Shown here piece by piece: positions 57,255 through 64,000 of a stretch of DNA of 64,000 nt (the first letter of the stretch is position 1; every line of letters begins with the position of its first letter). This DNA is from Dyella sp. OK004 (GTDB lineage: Bacteria > Pseudomonadota > Gammaproteobacteria > Xanthomonadales > Rhodanobacteraceae): positions 868,001 to 932,000 of the forward strand of contig NZ_FOZI01000002.1 of NCBI RefSeq assembly GCF_900114495.1, in the 5' to 3' direction. The position numbers and the translations under genes are program-made. Under the pieces are notes generated by a model. That model was not told the origin of the DNA, did not search any database, and saw nothing but the letters and a program-made list of their open reading frames with translations.

Positions 57255-57578
57255 ATGGCCGTCGATATCAAGAATCTCAATCACAACCAGCTTAATGACC
57301 TGATCAGCAAGGCACAGGTTCGCCAGAACGAACTGCGCAAGGAAAAGGTCGGCAAGCTGCGCGAAAAGATCCACGCGCTGATCAAGGCCGAAGGTTATGC
57401 CTTCGAAGACATCTTCGGCCACGGCCGCGGCAAGGTCCGCAAGTCGGGCGGCACGGTTCCGCCGAAGTACCGCAACCCCGCCGATCCGGAGCAGACCTGG
57501 TCCGGCCGCGGCAAGCGTCCGCGCTGGTTCAACGACGCGCTGAAAGCGGGTAAGAAAGAAAAGGACTTGGCGATCTGA
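57255..57578 (+). CDS. H-NS family nucleoid-associated protein
   Basis: The 107-residue protein has an N-terminal coiled-coil oligomerisation region (LNDLISKAQVRQNELRKEKV) and a C-terminal DNA-binding domain with TWSGRGKRPRWFNDAL, the H-NS class core loop. H-NS proteins silence AT-rich, often foreign, DNA. The upstream 230 bases are AT-richer than the surroundings, as often at autoregulated hns promoters. The ATG follows GGGAG. Confidence 0.9.
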   Translation: MAVDIKNLNHNQLNDLISKAQVRQNELRKEKVGKLREKIHALIKAEGYAFEDIFGHGRGKVRKSGGTVPPKYRNPADPEQTWSGRGKRPRWFNDALKAGKKEKDLAI

Positions 57579-57610
57579 TTTTACTCAGCGCTCTGTCCGA
57601 TTCGCACATA

Positions 57611-57639
57611 AAAAACGCCGGTTACAAGCCGGCGTTTTT
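57611..57639. terminator. Bidirectional terminator after the H-NS gene
   Basis: AAAAACGCCGG (57611-57621) pairs with CCGGCGTTTTT (57629-57639) around a 7-base loop, with A and T runs on both sides. It separates the converging H-NS and exporter genes. Confidence 0.9.
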
Positions 57640-57658
57640 TATGGACTTATTCGCTTGG

Positions 57659-58963
57659 TCAAAGCGAGCGACGCGGCGCCACCAACAGGTCGCCGAACAA
57701 CAGGCCCGCCACCAGCGAAATCAATAGAGTTATCAGCAATAAACCGGTATCCAGTCCAAGCGTGGTATCGCGCTCCAACAGATACGACACACTGCGGAAT
57801 CCCACACTACCGGGCACCAGCAGAATGATGCCCGGCTCGCGGATCACCGCACCCGGACGATGCGCATAACGCGCATAAACATTGGCCAATGCGCTGAGCA
57901 GGAAACCGCCAAGAAATACGCCAAAAGGCGCCGCCGGCAAGGTGCCGGAAACCAGGCCGCCCCAGCGCGTGGCGAGATAACCCAAAACCACCGCGGCCAT
58001 CACCACCAGCCAATCCTTTCGCGCCGCGCGAAACGTAATGGCGAAAGCGAAGGCCGCCAGCGGCAGCGCCAGATAATCCGTCCAGCCCGGTAGCGGCGGC
58101 AACGCATAGTCATGCGGGTAAATACCTACGGCCGCGCACAGCTGCGTGCCCGCTACGGTGCCGAAAGTCAGCTTCAACAAGGTGGATATCGCCCCGCCGA
58201 TTCGTGCCATGCCTGCCACCAGATGCTGGCTCGACAGCTCTCGAACAGCCGTAGTCAAAGCCATGCCCGGCATCAGCATGATCAGACCCGCCAGCACCAC
58301 CGACTTGATTGCCAGCGGCACCACAAAAGCACTCACCACGATCGCCACGACCGCACCCACCAGCGCGCTGATCGCCTCGCTCGCCACCGCCAGGCGCGGA
58401 CGGGTGGCCGACAGCACGGTGATGCTGCCGATGATCAGACCGATCAGCGCCGTCGTCAGCAGATCCGCCCACGAGCTATGCAGCAGCAGCGCCACCACAC
58501 TGGCCGCCGCCAGGCCGTAGCTGGCGATCAGGCCGGCCTGCGCGCGCCGCGTATCCGGCTTGCCCAGCTCGCGCAGCAGGCGAAAACCCTGGCGCATGTC
58601 GAGCTCGCCGGCAATCACCTGATCCGCGATCAGATCCGCCTGGCACAGTCGCGCCAGGTTCACGTCGCCGGGCGGCAGGCGCATCACCTGGGTGACTTGC
58701 GCCAGGCCGTCCTCACCTTGGGCCAGATCGGCAAAGGAAATGATGATCGCCGTGGGGCTGGACCACACATCCGCCACCAGCCCCAGCCGCTGCGCGGAAC
58801 CCGAGATCGCCATCTCCAGGCGCGGCGCCGAGGTGCCGTATTGATGCAGCCGGCGCGCCAGCTCCACCAGAAAGGCGATGCGCGTATTCAGTGCGGTGGT
58901 GGCGAACTGGCTGGCCGCCACGACGGGCGGCGAAGCGGGAAAGGAGGCAGGCGACAAAGTCAT
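57659..58963 (-). CDS. ThrE-like threonine/serine exporter family protein
   Basis: The 434-residue inner-membrane protein combines both ThrE parts: an N-terminal region (about 30-260; helices such as AAASVVALLLHSSWADLLTT) and a C-terminal helix bundle (ALPLAAFAFAITFRAARKDW onward). The N-terminal soluble part LVELARRLHQYGTSAPRLEM matches the family. Export of threonine or serine is inferred from homologues; the substrate may differ here. It faces the H-NS gene end to end. Confidence 0.85.
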   Translation of the reverse strand: MTLSPASFPASPPVVAASQFATTALNTRIAFLVELARRLHQYGTSAPRLEMAISGSAQRLGLVADVWSSPTAIIISFADLAQGEDGLAQVTQVMRLPPGDVNLARLCQADLIADQVIAGELDMRQGFRLLRELGKPDTRRAQAGLIASYGLAAASVVALLLHSSWADLLTTALIGLIIGSITVLSATRPRLAVASEAISALVGAVVAIVVSAFVVPLAIKSVVLAGLIMLMPGMALTTAVRELSSQHLVAGMARIGGAISTLLKLTFGTVAGTQLCAAVGIYPHDYALPPLPGWTDYLALPLAAFAFAITFRAARKDWLVVMAAVVLGYLATRWGGLVSGTLPAAPFGVFLGGFLLSALANVYARYAHRPGAVIREPGIILLVPGSVGFRSVSYLLERDTTLGLDTGLLLITLLISLVAGLLFGDLLVAPRRSL

Positions 58964-59037
58964 GCTGCATTCTTACCCGGAAGACAGCGACTTGAATACG
59001 TATGGCCGTCTAATTCGGAGCGTCGGCCGGATAGCCC

Positions 59038-59487
59038 TCACGCAACCGGCCTGACCTTGAGCGTATTGCCTTCAACCGCGACCACCTCGACCGTGCTGCC
59101 CGCCGGCAGGTCCGGCCCGCTGACCAGCCACAGGCCATCGCCCACGCGCGCCTTGCCGCGTCCATTGACGATGGCTTCGGCCAGCTCATAGCGCTCGCCG
59201 ATCTTCTGCTCGCCACGCCGGTTCAAGCGTGCATCGCCGGGCTCATCACGCTGCAGGCGAGGCCGCAGGAGATACCAATAGGCAGCGCAGGACAAGAACG
59301 CCAGCACCACAAAAGCGACGGCCTGCGACTGCAGAGACAGGTCAGGAAGCACCAGCATCAACACGCCAGTGACCGCGGCGGCGATACCGATCCACAACAT
59401 GAAATAGCCGGGCAGCATCACCTCCAGCGCGATCAGCACCAGGGCGAGAATCCACCACAGATAATGCGTTGCAACACTTGCGACCAT
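59038..59487 (-). CDS. NfeD-family membrane protein
   Basis: The 149-residue protein has two or three membrane segments (YLWWILALVLIALEVMLPGY, IGIAAAVTGVLMLVL and VVLAFLSCAAYWYLLRP) followed by an OB-fold domain (VGDGLWLVSGPDLPAGSTVEVVAVEGNTLKV). Such short NfeD proteins act with the adjacent SPFH protein. The ATG at 59487 follows a GGGGGTG stretch; an in-frame start farther upstream runs into the repeat at 59523-59683. Confidence 0.9.
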   Translation of the reverse strand: MVASVATHYLWWILALVLIALEVMLPGYFMLWIGIAAAVTGVLMLVLPDLSLQSQAVAFVVLAFLSCAAYWYLLRPRLQRDEPGDARLNRRGEQKIGERYELAEAIVNGRGKARVGDGLWLVSGPDLPAGSTVEVVAVEGNTLKVRPVA

Positions 59488-59522
59488 GGAACACCCCCAA
59501 AAGAGACGCCAAAGATAGTGCC

Positions 59523-59683
59523 GTAGGAGCGCACCCTGTGCGCGACAAACCGGCAGGAAGCCGGTTTGCACGGCGAAGCCGCCCGCAGGGCGAGGGCCGT
59601 GGATGGCCCGAGTGAAAGCCCTGCGTAGCGGTTACACAAAGCGCGGTCCTTGGGGACCGTTCGCGCACAGGGTGCGCTCCTAC
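59523..59683. repeat. GTAG-bounded 161-bp repeat element
   Basis: It begins GTAGGAGC and ends GCTCCTAC. Internal features shared (reversed) with 18972-19144 are ACAAACCGGCAG...GCCGGTTTGCACG, CCGCCCGCAGGG and the word GAAAGCCCTGC. It sits between the SPFH stop and the NfeD start, which form one minus-strand operon. Confidence 0.85.
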
Positions 59684-59693
59684 AATGAGCCCG

Positions 59694-60632
59694 TCAGGTA
59701 CGGCGGGCTGCTGCCTTCTCTTGCTGCTGTCCCAACGACTCCTTGGCCAGCTCGGCGATACCAGCGAGTGAACCTAATATGCCGGTCGCCTCCATCGGCA
59801 ACATGAGCATCTTCTGGTTGGGCGAGTGCGCCATTTCCTTCAGTGCTTCGACGTATTTGTTGGCGACGAAATAATTGAGCGCATTGACATTGCCGTTGGC
59901 GATCGCGTCGGAAACCATGGACGTGGCCTTGGCCTCGGCTTCAGCCGAACGCTCGCGCGCCTCCGCGGCGCGGAACGCCGCCTCCTTCTCACCTTCAGCG
60001 GCCAGGATTACCGACTGCTTCTCACCTTCGGCCTTGAGGATGGCTGCCTGACGGAAACCTTCGGCCTCAAGGATGTTCGCGCGCTTCTCGCGCTCCGCTT
60101 TCATCTGTCGCGCCATCGAATCGATCAAGTCGCGCGGCGGCGCAATGTCCTTGATCTCGATGCGGTTGACCTTGACGCCCCAGGGATGGGTCGCCTCATC
60201 CACGACGCGCAACAGCTTCGCATTGATCGCGTCGCGCTGGCTCAGCGATTCGTCCAGATCCATCGAACCCAGCACCGTACGGATATTGGTCATCACCAAG
60301 GCAAGCGCGGCCTGTTCCAGGTTGGACACTTCGTACGCCGCCTTGGCGGCGTCCAGCACCTGATAGAACACCACACCGTCCACACGCACCACGGCGTTGT
60401 CCTTGGTGATGACGTCTTGCGAAGGTACGTCGAGCACCTGCTCCATCATGTTTATCTTGCGACCGATGCTATAGATGAACGGAATCAGAAAATGCAGGCC
60501 GGGCGTCAGCGTGCGCGTGTACTTGCCGAAACGCTCCACTGTCCATTCGTAACCCTGCGGCACGATGCGAACCAGTTTGGCGATCACGATGATCGCAACG
60601 ACAACAACGACGAGTGCAAACAGCTGTCCCAT
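59694..60632 (-). CDS. SPFH/Band-7 domain protein (QmcA/stomatin-like)
   Basis: The 312-residue protein has an N-terminal membrane segment ([18 protein letters not shown]), the SPFH domain (about 25-200; [18 protein letters not shown], then [20 protein letters not shown]), a long coiled coil ([20 protein letters not shown]) and a C-terminal variable part. SPFH-NfeD pairs organise membrane microdomains and proteostasis. The NfeD gene follows. Confidence 0.92.
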   Translation of the reverse strand: MGQLFALVVVVVAIIVIAKLVRIVPQGYEWTVERFGKYTRTLTPGLHFLIPFIYSIGRKINMMEQVLDVPSQDVITKDNAVVRVDGVVFYQVLDAAKAAYEVSNLEQAALALVMTNIRTVLGSMDLDESLSQRDAINAKLLRVVDEATHPWGVKVNRIEIKDIAPPRDLIDSMARQMKAEREKRANILEAEGFRQAAILKAEGEKQSVILAAEGEKEAAFRAAEARERSAEAEAKATSMVSDAIANGNVNALNYFVANKYVEALKEMAHSPNQKMLMLPMEATGILGSLAGIAELAKESLGQQQEKAAARRT

Positions 60633-60698
60633 GGCTACCTCCTGTCCTTGATCAGGCCATGAGTATAGGCGAGTGCGCGACGCGCGCCGGTTACGTGA

Positions 60699-62081
60699 TT
60701 ACGTAACGTTGAGCGGCAGCAGCAGGCTAACGCGAAGGCCACCCTGCTCCCGGTTGGCCAGCGTAATGCGCCCGCCATGCGCTTCCACGATCTCGCGCGC
60801 CAGCGCCAGCCCCAGGCCGGTGCCGGAGCGCTTGGTGGAATAGAACGGCAGCAGCGCCTGCGCCAGCACGGTCTCACTCATACCCGGACCGCGGTCGGCC
60901 ACCTCGATGCGCAGATCGCGCCCGATCACTGTCAGCGACAGCGACACCTCATCGTCCGCGCTGCCCGATTCATGCGCGTTCTTGATCAGGTTGATCAGCA
61001 CCTGTTCGACCTGCGCGGCATCGAACCAGCCCGACAGCTCCGGCACGCTGCCACCCAGCTTGAACACGCAATGCAACGCCAGCCCGTCCAGAAAGCTTTT
61101 CCAGTCGATCGCCACCGGCTGCGGTGCCGGCAGCTTGGCGAAGCTCGCATAGCCGGCGATGAAACCGTGCAGATGTCGTGCACGCTCACCGATAGTGGCG
61201 AACACACCGGGCAAGCGCGCGGTATCGCCACGCCGCGCCAGCTCCGCACCGGAATGCGCTAGCGAGGAAATCGGCGCCAGCGAGTTATTGAGCTCATGGC
61301 TGATCACGCGGATCACCCGCTTCCACGTCGCCACTTCCTGCCGCGACAGCTCGCGCGTCATGCGCCGGAACAATTGCAGCCGATGCGGCCGCCCTTGCAG
61401 ACGGAAGCTGCGCTGCGACAAATGGAACGTCTCCTCGCTGCCATCCATCTCCACTGTCAGCAACGCATCTTCGCCGCTCTTCACCGCACGGCGCAGCGCC
61501 TCCGGCGAACCCTCGATCAACTCCATGAAATCCAGCCCATGCAGGCTGCGCCCTTCATTGAAGAGATGACGCGCCGCGATATTGGCGTAGGTCACGCGAC
61601 CGGTCGCATCGGTCAGTACCAGCGCCACCGGCGTGTTCTGCACCACCGTATCCAGCAGCAACTCACGCTGCGCCAGATGCTGCCGCTGCTCGCGCAAGGT
61701 CTGCCCCAGCGCGTTATGCATGCGGATCAACTCACCCAATTCATCCCCACGCGTCGCCGCGATCGAGAAACTGAAATCGCCATCGCGATAACTAGCGACC
61801 GCACCCTCCAGCGCGCGCAACAACCGGCTCAGCGGATGCATCACCCGCCCCGCCAGCCAGATCGACAACGGCAAAGCCAGCACCGCGCTGACCAACAGTC
61901 CGCTCCAGACCCCCATATGCGCCGGTGCCCGCACCGTCACGCCGAGATCGTGCTTCATCCATTGCAGCAATTGCGGTAACGGCCACTGCGTCACGCCTAC
62001 ATAAATCAACGCACCCGACGCATAAGCCAGGCATAACAGCAGCGCCAGCCGCACCTTCAGCGTATTCAGGCGACGCCACAC
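60699..62081 (-). CDS. NtrY-like membrane sensor histidine kinase
   Basis: The 460-residue kinase has a membrane segment at about 10-30, a short periplasmic loop, a second segment at about 60-80, HAMP (VMHPLSRLLRALEGAV), a PAS domain (about 145-240; NTPVALVLTDATGRVTYAN), phospho-acceptor His262 (SHELNNSLAP) and the ATPase (NLIKNAHESG, RGPGMSE, GTGLGLALAREI). It starts at GTG, three bases after the small exported gene. The sigma-54 regulator at 63017 is the likely partner. Confidence 0.93.
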   Translation of the reverse strand: MWRRLNTLKVRLALLLCLAYASGALIYVGVTQWPLPQLLQWMKHDLGVTVRAPAHMGVWSGLLVSAVLALPLSIWLAGRVMHPLSRLLRALEGAVASYRDGDFSFSIAATRGDELGELIRMHNALGQTLREQRQHLAQRELLLDTVVQNTPVALVLTDATGRVTYANIAARHLFNEGRSLHGLDFMELIEGSPEALRRAVKSGEDALLTVEMDGSEETFHLSQRSFRLQGRPHRLQLFRRMTRELSRQEVATWKRVIRVISHELNNSLAPISSLAHSGAELARRGDTARLPGVFATIGERARHLHGFIAGYASFAKLPAPQPVAIDWKSFLDGLALHCVFKLGGSVPELSGWFDAAQVEQVLINLIKNAHESGSADDEVSLSLTVIGRDLRIEVADRGPGMSETVLAQALLPFYSTKRSGTGLGLALAREIVEAHGGRITLANREQGGLRVSLLLPLNVT

Positions 62082-62082
62082 G

Positions 62083-62403
62083 CTAGCGGACCGATGCCGG
62101 TTTGGTACTCGGAATCAGGCAGGACGACGCCGACGGATTCAACTCGCAGGTACGCTCCGGCCGCCCATACGTGCGCTTAGGCGACTGCATCTGAATGCGC
62201 GACTTGTATGCCTTGTCGTCATCCTTGAACCGGAAACTCCCCGCCTGCTCGCGCGGCACACTGGCACTACTGCCATAGCTCACACTTCCCGCACGCGCCG
62301 GCGCCGGCCAGCTATCACTCCCCGCCGGCACCGCCGACTGCCCCTGCGCCGCCGCCGCGAACAACAAGGCACAAACCATGCCCGTCACCACCATCGAACG
62401 CAT
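62083..62403 (-). CDS. Small exported protein coupled to the sensor kinase
   Basis: The 106-residue protein begins at ATG 62403, preceded by AGGGAA, with a signal peptide (MVVTGMVCALLFAAAAQGQ). The mature part is Ser/Ala/Pro-rich with a basic stretch (DDDKAYKSRIQMQSPKRTYG) and two Cys (RTCELNPSASSC). Its stop lies two bases before the kinase GTG, so it is co-expressed and may be a periplasmic accessory to the sensor. No family recognised. Confidence 0.7.
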   Translation of the reverse strand: MRSMVVTGMVCALLFAAAAQGQSAVPAGSDSWPAPARAGSVSYGSSASVPREQAGSFRFKDDDKAYKSRIQMQSPKRTYGRPERTCELNPSASSCLIPSTKPASVR

Positions 62404-62513
62404 GACAGATTCCCTGACCACCAGCAATGCCCGGCATCTTGATATGCCCCATCAACGACGGCAACCATCTTTCGGCATGCGTGAGTGAAGCTTGTGAAGT
62501 AGCGACGTCGTAT

Positions 62514-62985
62514 CGAGCACCCACCCCTCACCCCAACACTCTCCCCGGAGGGGAGAGGGAGGTGTGGCGCTTCGATGGGGAAATAGACGATCAGAGCAAA
62601 AGAGAACTATCCCGACGCCTGACACTGGAAAAGGCGCCGCTACAAAGCCCGCCGCCTGCTCTTCAGGCCATTTCTCTTTGGTTACTTTCTCTTTACTCCG
62701 GGCATCCATGCCCTCCGCCCTTCGGGCCAGCTGCACTGTTCGCACCCGCTCCTGCGGGTGCGTGGGCCAGCAAAGAGAAAGTGACCCGGACCGCGGCAGC
62801 GGTTCGGAAGCCCGCGGCAGGCGAGCCAGGGCACGCAGACGCGACAACCGAGCGATAAGGCACTGGATGACCAGCTTCGCTGTTGAAAAGCGCCTCCGGC
62901 CTGCGCCGGAATGACGAAGTAGGAGGGAACATCGCAAGCACCCGCCCCTCACCCCAACCCACTCCCCGAAGGGGAGGGGGAGCTA
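62514..62985 (+). repeat. Composite palindromic repeat, copy E (long-loop form)
   Basis: Order as in copy A, with CCCTCACCCC palindromes at both ends. Hairpin GGTTACTTTCTCTTT (62680-62694) and AAAGAGAAAGTGACC (62772-62786) surround a 77-base loop nearly identical to that of copy A (ACTCCGGGCATCCATGCCC...GGGTGCGTGGGCCAGC). It fills the 613-base gap between the small exported gene and the sigma-54 regulator, splitting what would otherwise be one operon. Confidence 0.9.
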
Positions 62986-63016
62986 GTGCAAAACACTGAC
63001 CAGCTGCGCCGCGCTA

Positions 63017-64000
<984 letters not shown>

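Noticed and set aside
62452-62962. Minus-strand frames over copy E
   Set aside because: These fall fully within repeat E and have no ribosome site or family match.

Overview
The window reads as chromosomal DNA of a GC-rich gammaproteobacterium of the order Xanthomonadales, most likely Rhodanobacteraceae (Dyella, Rhodanobacter or Luteibacter type). The basis is gene order (pilG-pilH-pilI-pilJ-chpA beside gshB-tonB-yqgE-ruvX-pyrB; pilT-pilU; holD locus-rimI; aroK-aroB-hemE), the gene families present and GTAG-headed palindromic repeats like those of xanthomonads. Genus is inference; no rRNA or tRNA gene was seen.

Layout. 1-4503 (-): most of a secreted RHS/YD-repeat protein whose variable C-terminus runs off the left edge. 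4922-16780 (-): type IV pilus chemosensory operon pilG-pilH-pilI-pilJ-chpA-chpB-chpC, which lacks a pilK methyltransferase and has a ChpB with an altered esterase motif. 17115-21169 (+): gshB, a TonB-like protein, yqgE, ruvX, pyrB. 21773-23554 (+): large lipoprotein of unknown role. 23936-34683: surface region with a 2146-residue ESPR/PATR autotransporter preceded by a possible attenuator-like leader, an Oar-like TonB-dependent receptor facing it, and a secreted BON protein. 34764-37006 (-): pilU and pilT. 37735-39705 (+): proC, yggT and a secreted protein. 39714-45021: mainly minus-strand metabolic and small genes (BtuF-like, YjbQ, PdxH, dodecin, YbjQ, DUF2007-like, SDR) and one plus-strand kinase. 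45048-52373 (+): aroK, aroB, WGR protein, hemE, VOC protein, DUF4328 protein, valS. 52874-54613 (-): pssA, a HolD-like gene, rimI. 54720-57578 (+): DUF4124 protein, proS, an H-NS family protein. 57659-64000 (-): ThrE-like exporter, NfeD/SPFH pair, sensor kinase with a small exported protein, and a sigma-54 activator cut by the right edge.

Two repeat systems stand out. A 360-470 bp composite element built of several palindromes in fixed order occurs five times (near 21.2, 37.2, 43.3, 52.4 and 62.5 kb); in two copies the central hairpin loop carries a 77-nt insert. GTAGGAGC...GCTCCTAC-bounded elements occur four times, one of them in frame inside chpB.

The pilus genes link to one behaviour: PilJ signals through PilI/ChpC to ChpA, which phosphorylates PilG and PilH to control extension and PilT/PilU retraction. 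The less ordinary parts are the RHS tail, the ChpB changes plus the repeat insertion, the leader before the autotransporter, the HolD-like gene, and the composite repeats.
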